A stretch of DNA of 64,000 nt from Prunus persica (GCF_000346465.2 NC_034014.1:4393510-4457509), one strand, 5' to 3'; positions 12,120-24,059 are shown, counted from the stretch's first letter. Numbers and translations: made by a program. Notes: generated by a model from the sequence alone, not told the origin.

Positions 12120-13930
12120 TACAAACAAGAAACAAAAAACAATCGGGAGAAATTTAGGGACCTTGCCGAACGGCAAGGCCCGTGCAAAAACAAAACGGAG
12201 AGTCCCCAAAATTTCAAGTGTGCTAACCTACTTCATAAGCCCAATCCTATTACAAGGCTAAGCCCAAATTTGATCAAGGCACCCAAATCCATTTCACAAC
12301 ATATATCATGGGTGGCTTGCCGAACGGCAAAGCCCGGGACGCAACAAAAATGAGACTCACCTGCCGCATAAACGGTCTAGCTCAGCTTTGACGTGCCGAA
12401 GGTCCAGCACCTCGGACAGCACTCGGTCTCGGCCCAAACAGAGAAAAATTCTCAAGAAGCCGTGACCCACGGAGCCCGGCTTCCAAATCTGCACACACTC
12501 ATGGGATCAGCCAACTTGCCAAAACAAAAAAAAAAAAAAAAAAGGGCACATAAAGGAATTTCAGAAGGCCTTGACGAACGGCAAGGCCCACGCGGAGGAT
12601 GCTGAAGGCTTCGAACACAACTCACCTCAGCCCCAGCCAAGGTCACCAAAGCCCCAGCTCCAGTTCACACCGACTTTCTCCTTCCAAGACCACGATTCAA
12701 AGCCTAGCCGAATCTACAGATCACCAGCCGCCAAACCTTGCCGAACGGCAAGACCGTGATCAACTCCGAGACCACTCGAGCTACCACACCAAGTTGCTAA
12801 GTCAGGCAACCCAGTTACACACAAGGCTCGGCTATAAAATCACGCTCCGAAACCTAATCCCTAACAACTACAAAAAGGATTGTCACCACTTTAACATAAC
12901 TCAAAGCTACTTGCCGAACGGCAAGGACACGAAACCGAAGCTACCAGCAAACTACTTACCAACTCAAAGCTCTTTGACGACTCTGCGCTACCAGCCAAGC
13001 TTCAGTTGCCCAGCTTCTAAAAGGCCTCACGAAACAAGGTCTGGCCTGAGCTACCTCATATTCGAGCCTCAAGGCGTCCTAGCCTCCGTTGAACAACCAA
13101 ACTCTCAACACCCTTGCCGATTGGCAAGGGTCGAGCAGAAGCTCCTTAACGGCCTCACAAAACCAGGGCTGGCCCGGGCTACCCTTGCCGAATCTCCCTC
13201 TGCAACTTGCAACGTCTCAGGTCCTCAAAATCCACTCGTCGAAGGCATACGGCGCGAACCCTAGCTCCTACTCTCCTCTTATCATTTGGCCAAGGCCCGT
13301 CTCGGGTCCAACCCTTGCAAATCATTAGCCCACGCCAGCTTGGTCCCTTGCCGAACGGCAAGGGCCATGAAAATTAAAACAAACACAACACGCCCACAAG
13401 GGCCACGGCCCAGCCTTCTTGCCAAAACTTCCTAGGGCCACGACTAAGCCCATCTTGTTTCCTTGCCGAAGCAACTTCGGCCACCACAAAAAAAACGGCT
13501 AGACCCTTGCCGAACGGCAAGGGCCATGGAAGAAGTGGCGAGTCTCCAAAATTTTCAAAGGACCCGGCTCCCTCGAAGGCCTAGCTCCCAAAGCTCAAAA
13601 AAAAAAAAAAAAAGAAAAAAAAAAGAGAGCTAGACCCTTGCCGAACGGCAAAAGCCATGGAAGACTTGGTTTCTCTCCAAAATTTTCAAAGGACCCGGCT
13701 CCCTCGAAGGTCTGGCTCCCTTACGGACCCAGCTCCCATCCTATCTGCAAAATGCCCAAGTACGCAGGTACCCAGCTACCCTGTGTTGACGCAACTCCTA
13801 GCTTGCCAACTTGGGGGACTAGGGAGTGCCCTACGACTTCCAACGAAACTGGAATGCTCGGTTACAATTACAAAAACTCACAAGTTCCCAACCCAGAAGT
13901 TACTTCTCGACCGCGAACTTGGGGGACTAC
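12120..13930 (+). repeat. 3' non-coding region with hairpin array
   Basis: GC-richer non-coding DNA between the antisense gene and the 3' LTR. It holds nine short inverted repeats with the core TTGCCGAACGGCAA at 12161, 12315, 12567, 12736, 12910, 13111, 13345, 13504 and 13635. Long A runs lie at 12528-12543 and 13597-13612, and repeated phrases occur around 13550 and 13680 (AATTTTCAAAGGACCCGGCT). No convincing protein is seen. Confidence 0.85.
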
Positions 13931-14436
13931 TGTTTACACCATAGTGAACCGAGCAGACCCAGCATCAAAGCGACTAGCACCAAGGCAGCCACGCCTTCTC
14001 CCCTGCCGAAGGAAGACACACTTCTGAGGTGCCAGACACCTGCCGAAGCTCCTAACTGCCAAACCTAATCCCCAGGACACGTGTCGCCACCACGACGACT
14101 TGCACAAAGTCCCACATTGGAACTTTGTGCAAACCTCCTACTCTCACCTCCCTATAAATAGGGAACAGTACCCAGGTACAAAGGACAACTATTCTCCCAC
14201 TTTTACTGTTACTCTGCCAGAATTACTACTTGTAACTGACTTAGGCATCGGAGAGCCTTCGGCCTCACCACACCGGTGTCCGAAGCTTAACGATTGCTTC
14301 TCCCACTTTGTCTTCTGCAGGTTTCCCATCAACCTATATTTCACCAAGGGCCTCAGCTCTTTTCCCTGCTGAAGACCCCGCATACCTAATCACTAAGTTG
14401 GACTCACTATTGGCCGGGCCATTTTGAGCATCAACA
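13931..14436 (+). repeat. 3' LTR of the Tat element
   Basis: 506 bp, a near copy of the 5' LTR. Seen differences are GCCGGCACC against GCCTCACC (one substitution, one deletion) and CTCTCTTCC against CTCTTTTCC. A G-rich polypurine tract (CTTGGGGGACTAC) ends at its left edge. Confidence 0.95.
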
Positions 14437-14949
14437 AACTTTCCCACTGAAAGAGACATCTCACGATTCATGGGTTCTCCACACTCACAGAGAACATCTT
14501 CGTAATGACTGAATAATTTATGACTGCTGGTGCAAGCCCTGGAGCAAAAAAAGTACCGTGTGGGAGTGGGATCACCATTGTTAATTTTCAACTTGAGATT
14601 CTCGCAATAGGATTGAACCCCGTTGCGGGGACGTAGCAACATCTCTCTACATCCTTTAGTCTGGAAAAGACGTTTATCAGCATTCTCAACACTTGCATAC
14701 AGATTTTTGATGCAACCTATTTCCAGTGGTACCGAATTTTGACACGCACGCCTGATAATTGTTCCCATTGGGATTGTCATGAAACTGAAGAGAACATCAA
14801 CAAAATCATTATCAGACTCTATGAAGATAACTTTGTTACTTCTCTTTTCCACCAAGGCCTTCAAGCTGATAGCCATAGATTGCAAGATTATGGCTTTGTT
14901 ATCGTTTCTTTGTACAAATTCACCAAGCAACTAGCACAAACCGTGGTTG

Positions 14950-16109
14950 GATGAAAACTTCTGATTAATATCAAAGCCTGTGTGTGTTGACCTGCTTAAA
15001 CATGAAAGGAACTTCAAAATACTAATCAACTGCCTGCAAAGAGAGATATGGCCTTAATCAAATGCTATGGCCAATCATTTTGAAGATATTTCATGGGACT
15101 AGTTACATAGTTTTTATCAGACTAGGAAGCTTCAATAATAAAAAAGAACTAAAAAATAATGAATCCCCAGAGATTGACGCATTAATACCAAGCAGATTAC
15201 TCATTTGAGTCCAAACAACTCAAAATTAATGGGCAAAAAAGAGATCAAACCTTTTTTCTGTAGAACTGCCGAACCGAAGTAATGGATGAAGGTAATGCAA
15301 ACGCAAAGACTTATAACGAAAGAGTCAGCTGAAAGTTGAAAGCTTCTGCAGTAGAACTTGTAGAAGAAGAAATTTATGACCCACCATTTAGCTTTCCAAA
15401 AGGGAATTATTCTTATTTCTTAACTAAGAAGAAATTTATGGCCCCACTGTACCCTGAAGATTCCGACCTCTGGAATTAAATATAGAATTATGACTTTAAC
15501 CTTCAGCTAATGAGGTGTTAATGGAATCTCCAAAGGAGACATTTATTAAAAGGCAAGAACTTGAAGTTACCCAAAGGATAATGATTAAGATTAAAAAAAA
15601 AAAAAAAAAAAAAAGCAAGAACTTGTCTGCATGATCCCTTCTTCATGGCTGAGGCCCTGAGATCTTGTGTTGCATGCTGAATCCTCCATGGCCATGTGGG
15701 TCCCATTTCATTGACTTAGCCTCTAATCAATGGAAAGGGAAGTCCTTGGCATCGGCAGAAGGCACTGTGTATGGTATTTCGAAGAGGATTTCATCCATAA
15801 AGAACTCAAAACTTATTACAACTTAACTTCTCCTTTCTTTTATTTATTTTTCATTAGTTTTCTTACCTTAGTTAACTTTCATCAATTTTGTGTAAATCAG
15901 GTAGGCCTCCGCTTACTTAGTTTTTCTAACGAGATTGATGAACTTAATTGCTAATTGCAACTACAGCAACAACTGATGAGGTTGATTGAATTATACATAG
16001 AAATAATACAATTCTTAGAAGAAAAACAAGCCAGCATTAATACAGCAGGTCAATCATATAACAAACGTTCATTAAATAGTCTGCATAAAGAAACCTCTAC
16101 TAGCAATCT
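14950..16109. other. Intergenic DNA between DUF674 genes
   Basis: No gene is seen. A long A run lies at about 15593-15614. The stretch 15850-16109 resembles 20130-20370, and its right part resembles 18600-18700, so the 3' flank of gene B exists in diverged copies elsewhere in the array. Confidence 0.6.
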
Positions 16110-17793
16110 TCATCTATTAGATAACCAAGCTCTCTTTATAAACTCTTCTTGATTCATCTGCCTAATGAAGACATCGGTTAGAGCAGAGTCCCTCAGAAAA
16201 GCAGCCACCAAAAGACGCAAAGCCTACGATATCAGTAACAACAGAAGAATCATCAACAGTTGAAAGGGGGAAGGGTGCAGTGAAAGGGGCAACCTGAATT
16301 CTATGAACGTAGTTCAATGAAAATTATAAAAAATAACTTACCTCCTTCTTGCCAACCTCAACAGTTTCTTCCTTTATGTCAGTCAAAGGTACCTTAAGTC
16401 TATTCAATTCATAAAAGCCAAAGGCAGGAGATATTGGTGTTATGAACAGATCATCAGTTACCATGAACACTGTCGAACCTTTCAAATACCCTTGAGGACT
16501 TTTATCATGCTTCAATTTGAGTGGAACTGTCACAGCATTAGAAGGGATGAGGGCTGCATCTGTTGTCAATATATCTTTCAAACGCCCCTTATCATCCTTC
16601 CAATATGCATACAAATATGAGGCTACTGGGCCATCCTCCATTCCTAAAAGACGGTTCTCATAGCAAAACCCAGGATAAATCTTAGGACTCAGCAGAATTT
16701 CCTTGTGGTAATTTGACTTCAAGTGCTGCTCATCAAGATCTTTGACGCTATTGTACAACTGATCAATGCATCCTTTGAAAGAGGCATCCCTCAAATGCTT
16801 TAATATGAAACCAAGTGGAACAGTCAAAAAACTGAGGAGTAAATTAACAAAATCCTCCTCTGCTTCGGCATAACAAACAATATCCTTTGAGACGCTAACT
16901 GTCAGCTTAACAACAATCTTTTGTTCTTCCTCCTCATTCATCATGTCTTCAAGCAGTAGAGATTCAATACTTGTCAATATTAGTTGATCAAGGCTCAAAT
17001 TCGGATTTGGAGTTGGTACAGGATCAAGCTTCAGTAGAGTTTCAGACAGAGGTTTCTTTGATACTAACGAGCGCAGAAGCAAGTTCAAAACCTGGAAAAA
17101 TAGACCATGAGGTCAAAAACCAAAAACACTACAGTTGTATTGAAAGAAAAATAAAACAATTGGCAAACAGCATTCAATTACCTCATGAGCTCCTATATTC
17201 AAAGTCTTTTGTTCAGTGGTGCTATTCTTATTCATGGCTCCAAGCTTTGTAAATACAGGATTGCTTGCCACCGAAAACGGGGACATCACACGTAAATCAT
17301 CAGTAATTATGAACCTAGCTGATTCTTTTACAAAGATGCCCCCACCTTGCTCAGCAGAGAATGAAACTGAAAGTGAGCACTTCAGATTCATGCATCTTCC
17401 ACATTGACACAGAACACCTTTGTAATGACTTATTGACTTATTTTCGAAGGTGCATTGCCAACTATCACACAGAAAGTACCCTGTCGGCTCATCATTGTCA
17501 ATTTTCAGTTTGAGGTTTTCGCAATGAGATTCAGCCCCATTGTGGGGACATAGCAACATCTCTTTACATGCTTCAGTCTGTAAAAGCCTCCTAACACTGG
17601 CATACAAATTATTCATGCAAAGTGATACTGAATGTTTAGTGTCACGCCTGACAATTGTTCCCATTGGTATTGTCAAGAAACTCAAGAGAACATCAATAAA
17701 ATCTTTATCAGACTCTGCGAAGATAATTTTGTTGCTCCCCTTGTCCACCACGGCCTTCAAGCTTATAATATTCTTCACAGTTTTATCAGCCAT
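16110..17793 (-). CDS. DUF674 family protein B
   Basis: Three exons with GT-AG borders: 17182-17793 (204 codons), 16342-17091 (250 codons) and 16110-16223 (38 codons including stop), giving 491 aa in one open frame. The ATG at 17793 gives MADKTVKNIISLKALVDKG. Exon 1 holds FAESDKDFIDVLLSFLTIPMGTIV, then two cysteine pairs (LCDSWQC...CQCGRC) that look like a zinc ribbon. Exon 2 repeats the same fold pattern: VCYAEAEEDFVNLLLSFLTVPLGFIL then GCIDQLYNSV, so the protein is an internal duplication. Exon 3 encodes ALRLLVAAFLRDSALTDVF. The family (PF05056) is plant-specific, arrayed and of unknown function. The gene looks intact; no targeting signal or membrane helix is seen. Confidence 0.9.
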
Positions 17794-17829
17794 TGATAAT
17801 GTAAGAAAGTACAAAGCGGTAAGTTGTTT

Positions 17830-18848
17830 TCCTGCTTAAACATGAAAGGACTTCAAAATACAATTCAAGTATGGCGAAAGAGAGACAAATTTTGCAGAAT
17901 CAATAGCTTGAAAAACAGGTCAGAGCTTGAGCAGATAACAAGTATATGATTCAAATCTAAAACCAGCGACCAACATTTTAATCAACATGGCTAGTCTGAT
18001 CCTAAGTTATGTAGTCCGTGAGGAGATTTTGAATGAATAACCTTTTGGGAAAGCTTCATGAAATTCACCAGTCTTTCTCAGTAAATTTGCAGGTTGGCTT
18101 TTCCATTTCTGTTTTATATTAATCTATCTTCTAATTAAAGTGAAATTCATATAACTAATGGGAAAAGAAAATTAGGCATTGATTGACAGGTTCTTCTGTG
18201 CAGGAAAGGAAAAGAGCTCTTTCAGTATGCAAGAAATTAATGGACAATTATAATGGAAAATGCCAAACAGCTCAACATCATAAGTACATTTAGAAAAGAA
18301 AAAAAGACATGGAGTTCAAAGTTCAAACCTTTTTGGGTAAAACTGCCGAAGAAAAGGATGAAGCTAAAGAAAACACAAAGACTTAAAGAAAGGGCCTGCA
18401 GAAAGTAATATATGTAGAAAAAGATCATGAATCTGGAAAGATATTAGAGGGAGGATCACTTGAGATGGGGTGCATGTTATGACCCTCCCTCCATCCATCC
18501 TTAACTTTTGAAAAGGGAAGCATTCATTACTTGACTAGGAAGAAACATCCCGCTTCGCCGTAACCTGAAGATTCCAATCTCTTAAACTAAGAATAGCATT
18601 CATAAATAAGAATAATACAATTCCAAGAAGAGAAGAAAGCAAATAGCCTACATAAGATGCATCAGGTCAATCATGAAGCAAAATTCCATTAAAATATCAG
18701 AATAAAGAAACATCCACCTCCACTAGCACTTGAACCGGTGAGTAATATCCGTAGCACTGACATTGGAAAGTACAAACACATAATAAACCATATACTGAAG
18801 TTCCAGTTTGTAGAAACAGGAGAAGCATCATCATCTCTATACAGAGTT
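17830..18848. other. Upstream flank of gene B and array relic DNA
   Basis: No gene is seen. The segment 18601-18795 is a diverged direct copy of 20249-20440 (CATAAATAAGAATAATACAA...CCGGTGAGTAAT), part of the duplicated 3' flank of DUF674 genes. Confidence 0.6.
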
Positions 18849-18932
18849 TATTGTTCTTGCACTGGCTGCCTAATGAAGACATCGGATAGAGCAGAGCCGC
18901 CAAGGAAAGAAGCCACCAAAAGACACTAAGCC
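18849..18932 (-). pseudogene. DUF674 last-exon relic
   Basis: The minus strand shows a third-exon-like frame after a TTTCAG acceptor: LLVASFLGGSALSDVFIRQPVQEQ then stop. The second codon is TAG where intact genes read Leu/Arg (ALRLL), so it cannot be used. No exon 1 or 2 is nearby. The palindrome-rich repeat starts just after it. Confidence 0.65.
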
Positions 18933-18939
18933 TGAAACA

Positions 18940-20110
18940 TAGCCGTGCGGCTATACTTGTTTTGACAGATGACGGGTCTCTCCTAGTATAGCCGCTCGGC
19001 TTTACTACGGTATTTTTATTTTTATTTTTAAACAAAAATAGTATCGCGTGTGGCTATACCTATTTTGACACGTGGTCGCCTAGACGCAAGGAGCGTCTTT
19101 TTCTCTACAAATAGTATAACCGGGCGGCTATATTCTGGGATATTTTTCAAAATAGTATAGCCGTGCGGCTTTACAATGAAGCATTATCCATTATTAGTAG
19201 GCCATTACCCGAGTCTGCATTGTCCCCTTTAATTTAGTTTTTTTTACTTTGCTAGAGTTATTATGCACATAAAGAATTTAGAATTTTCACGTTTATTACT
19301 CATATTATACATGTACGTATGTATTTTTTAAAAATACATCCATTTTATGTGCACATCTTATAAACTCAGTAAAATACATAATTTTTAAAAAGCAAATATA
19401 CAATACTCGTATTGTACACGTACGTACATATTTTTCATTTTTAATAAACATGCTTGTTACAAAATTTTCAAGAATACACACAAAATTCATGTATTATACA
19501 CATAATTTTCACATATTATGGAATAAAAATAATATATTTTCAAGAAATAGTAGAGCAACGCGGCTATACCTTTTTTGACACGTGGGTTCCTTTTTTTTTT
19601 TTACTAAATAGTATAGCCGAGCGGCTATACCAGTTATGTACTACGGTTTTTAAAAAAAAAATAGTATCGCCGCCCTACTATACTTGTTTTGACACGTGGT
19701 CGCCTAATCGCTAGGTGGGTCCCTTTGTTTTCTATAAATAGTATAGCCGCGTGGCTATAAGCGGGTTTTTTGCCTTTTTTAAAACTAGTATAGCCGTCCG
19801 GCTATACTCGGGTGTTTTTTTTATTACAAATAGTATAGCCGTATGGCTTTACTACGGTATTTTTTTTAAAAAAAAATAGTATAGCCGTGCGGCGATACTG
19901 GTTTTGATCGTGGTTACCAAATCGCTAGGCGGCTTTACTGGGGTTTTTTATTTTTAATAAATAATATAGCTGCACGGCTATGCGCTTCAGCATTTTCCCA
20001 TTAAATACTCATATTATACACATAACATAAGTATGTATTTTTCATTAATACTTTCGCTTTCCGTACACGTCTTAAAGACCTTGTACTCGTACATACATAT
20101 TTTTCACTTC
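18940..20110. repeat. Palindromic TATAGCCG/CGGCTATA repeat array
   Basis: Repeated modules contain AAATAGTATAGCCG, two variable bases, then CGGCTATAC, usually followed by TTTTGACACGTGGTCGCC. Modules are clear at about 18947, 18998, 19110, 19152, 19560, 19610, 19742, 19788, 19838, 19878 and 19965. Two AT-rich stretches (19200-19540 and 20000-20110) repeat a TACTCATATTATACA...GTATGTATTTTT phrase. Module length varies from about 45 to 80 bp. No coding frame is seen, and no terminal inverted repeat or target duplication was found, so the type of element is unknown. Confidence 0.8.
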
Positions 20111-20444
20111 TTGTTTCTCTTGTCCAGTTAGCTCATTAAGCTTTATAATTTTTGTATAAATTGGATAGGCCTCCACTTAGTTTTCTAAAAGGATTGTAGC
20201 ATTTAATTGCTAACTGAGACTACTACAACAAGTGTTGAGTTTGATCGAATCATAAATAAGAATAATACAATTCCAAGAAGAAGAAGAAAGCAAAGAGCCT
20301 ACATAAGATGCATCAGATCAACAGTGAAGCAAAATTTCATTAAAATTTCAGAATAAACTTCCTCCTCCACTAGCAATTGAACCGGTGAGTAATATATCCC
20401 TACCACTGACCTAAGAAAGTACAAACACAGAACTAAAGGCTCTG

Positions 20445-20645
20445 CATACTTCCTTGATTCTAATAAGAGTTGAGAATAACTCCCACATACTGTTGCGAAA
20501 GTTCCCTGAATGCATTGGACCAAAACACCAAAACTCTCGAATCTGATTCGATCTGAAGATGGTGGAGGTTTCTCTCAGTAGCCAGACGACAGCCAAGAAG
20601 GGCTGCTTCAGCCTCAGCATTGGCGGCAGACGAGGCGATGGTAAG
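20445..20645 (-). pseudogene. RNase H (RVT_3-like) relic
   Basis: Minus-strand translation gives ASSAANAEAEAALLGCRLA, then HHLQIESDSRVLV and ELSQQYVG. This is the A-E-A...L and ESDS pattern of the plant reverse-transcriptase-like RNase H domain found in LINEs and in domesticated genes. A stop follows and no RT is attached. It is a short relic joined to duplicated DUF674 flank. Confidence 0.55.
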
Positions 20646-20983
20646 ATACTACAAAGAAGGGCGAAAACTAGACTCCGACAACCTTTTTGTAAAAAGGGGC
20701 TAGAATCATATATATGAGTTTAGAAGCTGGATTTCAACTGAGGACCTAATCACTGTTTGGACCTCCTGATTGCCAGAATTTTAAGGGTATAATTTTTCCC
20801 CCAGTAACCCAGTTAGATACAAAGCAAGATGAAACCAAGACAGGGCACACAGATACAAAGCAATATCTCACAGCAATCCAACAATCATAAGGGTTTCAAG
20901 TTGTATAACACAAAACATACAATAGTGCACAGAACAATACATAAAGTAATTAATTCATCTGCAACACAAAATACATCCTCTTC
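20646..20983. other. Intergenic DNA
   Basis: Nothing recognised. This is probably the downstream region of gene C. Confidence 0.5.
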
Positions 20984-22775
20984 TTAAATTAGAAAACTAA
21001 GGCAGCCAAATCCTCGATTTGGCTTCCTAAGGAAGACACTGGTTAGAGCAGAGTCACAAACAAAAGAAGCCACCAAAAGACAGAGTGCCTGCAGTAAGAA
21101 ACAAGATTGATCAACATATGAAAGAGATTTATAAACTGTCACAAATAGATCAACCACTTTCAACACATGCTAGCTACTTGGGCTTTAACCATGTTGAATG
21201 ACAACCGTGGTCAAGCAGCAACACTTTATTGAATATTCATCATAAACCAACTGCCTAAAATTTCAAACAAAATAGAAACTCACAGCTAGCTAAGGATTCA
21301 ACCAGAGTAGTTTAAGGTAAATTACAAATGATAAACATAAATGATATATAACTCACCTCCTTCTTGCCCACTTGTGCAACTTGTACCTCAATGTCAGTGA
21401 CAGGTACGTTCAATTCGCATAAAATTGACAGGCCAAGAATTGCAGAGATCGGACTTACGTTGAGACTGTCGGTTATCATGAACATCGCAGGTCCTTTCAA
21501 AAATCCAAGAGCGTTATCATCTTTGTTACGGTGGGATTTGGGGTCTATGAATTCAACTGATTTCACTTGTTTATTAGAGTGGATAAGGGTGGTATCAACA
21601 GCCAGCCGATACGAGGCTTCCTCTATTCCCAAAGGATGGTTCTTATAGCCAAATCCAGGGAGAAGCTTGGGACTCACTAGCATTTTCTTATGGTTATTTG
21701 ACTTCAAGCATTGCTCATCAAGATCCTGGACACTTTTGTACAATTGATCAATGCATCCCTTCATAGAGTTATCCTGCATCTGTTTCACAATAAACCCGAG
21801 TGGAAGAGTCAAGAAACTGAAGAGTAAATTAACAAACTCCTCCCCTGCTTCTGCATAACAAACCATCTTCCTAGATTTGCTAACTATGAGCTTAATAGAA
21901 ATCTTTTCTTCTTCCTCATTCGTGGCGTCTCCTAACATTCGGGATTCAACATATATTTCTTGATCAACATTTTCATTGCTCAATTCTGGGAGGGGTTCAT
22001 GCTTCAGCAGAGTTTCAGTCAAAGGCATCTTTGATACTAATGAGCACATAAGCAACTTCAAAACCTGAAGAAAGTGAAAAGATCATCAGAAACTAGCATT
22101 TCATTTCTCACTAGAAATTTAACTTTGGTGGTATAACAGATCATTTACCTCATCAACTCCTACATTGACTGTCAACTCCTCAATACTATTCCATCCCGTG
22201 CATCCGAGGTTCTTAACTAAATAAGAGCTTGTAGAAGTAAATGGGTGCATCACTTGTAAATCATCACTAATTATAAATCTGGCTGGACCTTTTACAAAGA
22301 CCTCACCATCTTCAGCACCAGACACTGGAAGGGTGGTCTCCGTGTCCATTAGACGTTCACAACGAGGACAACGAACCTTTTGGTAATAACTAAAAACAAG
22401 ACTGTTCCGAAAAATTCTGCAATGTGGATTAGAACACATAAAGTACCGCATGGGTTCGGAATCATCAAATTTCAGTTTGAGGTTGTCCAAGAGATATTCT
22501 GTCCTATTGCGGGGACGTAACAGCATGGCTCTACATTCTTCAGTTCGGAAAAGCTGTGAGTCAAAACTCTCCACACTTCCATATATGTTGTCCATGCAAC
22601 CAATTCCCAAGGGTTGTGAACGATGGGAAAGCCTAATAACTGTTCCCATAGGGATTGTCAAGAAACTGAAGAGAACATCAATAAAATCACCATCAGACTC
22701 TACGAATATCACTTTGTTGCTCACGTTGTTCACCAAGACCTTCAACTCAATATTGTCCATAGATTTATCGGCCAT
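20984..22775 (-). CDS. DUF674 family protein C
   Basis: Exons 22149-22775 (209 codons), 21357-22064 (236) and 20984-21088 (35 with stop), all GT-AG, give 479 aa. The ATG at 22775 gives MADKSMDNIELKVLVNN. First half: FVESDGDFIDVLFSFLTIPMGTVI and GCMDNIYGSV. The middle CSNPHC...CPRCERLM has the C-x4-C/C-x2-C spacing of a possible zinc ribbon. Second half: VCYAEAGEEFVNLLFSFLTLPLGFIV and GCIDQLYKSVQDLDEQ. The C-terminus is ALCLLVASFVCDSALTSVF. It looks intact. Function is unknown, as for the family. Confidence 0.9.
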
Positions 22776-23895
22776 GGACTGTAAGAAAAGAAAATAAACT
22801 TGGATCAAAATCTTCTCTATATTCAAATCCAATGGCAAATAGCAGAAATTAAAAAATTATTCCAGATTCAAACTATAATCAACTCTACCAGATGTTTATA
22901 CATAAATCAGTCTCAATATTGCAAATAAATTGTAAGAAAATCGAGGTAATCTAAATAATCAGGAACACTCACCGATCAAGGAAGTTCACTAACCTCTGAA
23001 ATATTAAAATTGTTTTTGCTGATATGAGAGAGACTACAACTTACTTTCCCAAGAGCCAAGGATTTAGTTGTGTGCTGTCAAAAATAAGGGTATTGCTTAT
23101 TGGTAAAGCTTGTAGACGATGAAAAAGAACACACACTTGTAACCGAAGAGAAGAAAAAGAAAAAGATAAGAACACAAATTCCATTTAGTTTGGTCGCTCA
23201 AACTTTATCTCAAAATTGTCCCTAACATGTTTAAAAGTTTTAATCTCACAGTTTATTTATGCAAAAGAATCATTACGTAGACATTGACGAGAAAGACTTC
23301 CATGACTACTCGCCATACTCATCAATGATTATCATACCTTTATTATTTCTTTGACAGTATTTGATTGAATTATTATTTTAATTTCTATCGTAATTGTATC
23401 CTTTCATTTTGCTAGTTTACTATTTCTAGTTTTATACTTACTTAAAAAAATTTTAAAAATCAGTTTATAAATAAGTTCAGGGATCCGTAGACCCAAATCC
23501 AAAGTCTACGAATCTGAGATGGATCGGGGTCTTCCATCCGGTCATGAGTCTAAACAACATATAGTACTAAAGCAAAGTTCACCTGGGTGGAGTAGTAAAG
23601 AGGTGCATGTTATTGGCCACCATTTTGGCTTTAGCTTTTATATTATAGAAAGCTAAGCATTAAACGTACGATATGCTTTACTAGGAAGAAATTTAGGGTC
23701 CCAGTCCCATTGTGACGAGAAAGACTTCTATGACATGCATGGCATAGCATTATTAGACTAGAATAATAAAACAGTGTTATTCGCGTTGCAACTAAGTTGA
23801 TTAAGCCCGATTAAACCCAAATCAAATAAAAACTCCAATTTGAACCAAAAGTATACAAACCATATTATATTTTAGCACCTATTCCGTTTGGAACT
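22776..23895. other. Upstream of gene C, no gene seen
   Basis: AT-rich DNA, presumably holding the promoter of the minus-strand gene C. No coding region is recognised. Confidence 0.5.
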
Positions 23896-24045
23896 GGATG
23901 GCTAGGACCAAGTCCGATAAGTGTTCCCATGGTGATTGTCTAGAAACTAAAGAGGGCATTGATAAAATCAACCTCAGACTCTACGAAGATGACTTCGTAT
24001 CTGTCCTTGTTCACCAGGGCCTTCAGGGTGATGCTGTCCAATTAG
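23896..24045 (-). pseudogene. DUF674 first-exon relic
   Basis: Minus-strand translation reads DSITLKALVNKDRYEVIFVESEVDFINALFSF, then a stop, then TITMGTLIGLGPSHPV. This is the start of DUF674 exon 1. The Leu of FSFLTIPMGT is replaced by a TAG stop, and the frame is lost soon after. No exon 2 or 3 follows. Confidence 0.75.
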
Positions 24046-24059
24046 CAGCCATCACTGGT

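Larger units (their letters stand above)
2622..14436 (+). mobile_element. Ty3/gypsy LTR retrotransposon, Tat type
   Basis: A complete element 11,815 bp long. It is bounded by direct LTRs (2622-3128 and 13931-14436), each starting TG and ending CA, and flanked by the 5-bp target duplication AACTT (2617-2621 and 14437-14441). The primer binding site follows the 5' LTR directly (TGGCGCCGTCTGTGGG, as in many plant gypsy elements), and a G-rich polypurine tract precedes the 3' LTR. Gag, protease, RT, RNase H, a second RNase H and integrase follow in gypsy order. The second RNase H, the antisense gene after pol and the long repeat-rich 3' region place it in the Tat (Grande/Retand-like) group. LTRs differ by about two substitutions and one indel, so insertion is recent, but gag-pol carries several frame breaks. 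Confidence 0.95.
1317..14876 (-). pseudogene. DUF674 gene A, split by a retrotransposon
   Basis: This is a minus-strand DUF674 gene with the same three-exon plan as its neighbours. Exon 1 is in two pieces, 14437-14876 and 2436-2621, separated by the LTR retrotransposon at 2622-14436. Exon 2 is 1608-2359 and exon 3 is 1317-1391. The start at 14876 gives MAISLKALVEK, matching the family start. Exon 1 contains the FSFMTIPMGTI motif and a Cys-rich middle; exon 2 contains the matching FSFLTVPLGFI motif. Besides the insertion, exon 2 has an in-frame TAG at 1998-2000, where relatives read DEQxLKSNYHKE, together with a one-codon loss. So the copy is doubly inactivated. DUF674 proteins are plant-specific and of unknown function. 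Confidence 0.85.
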
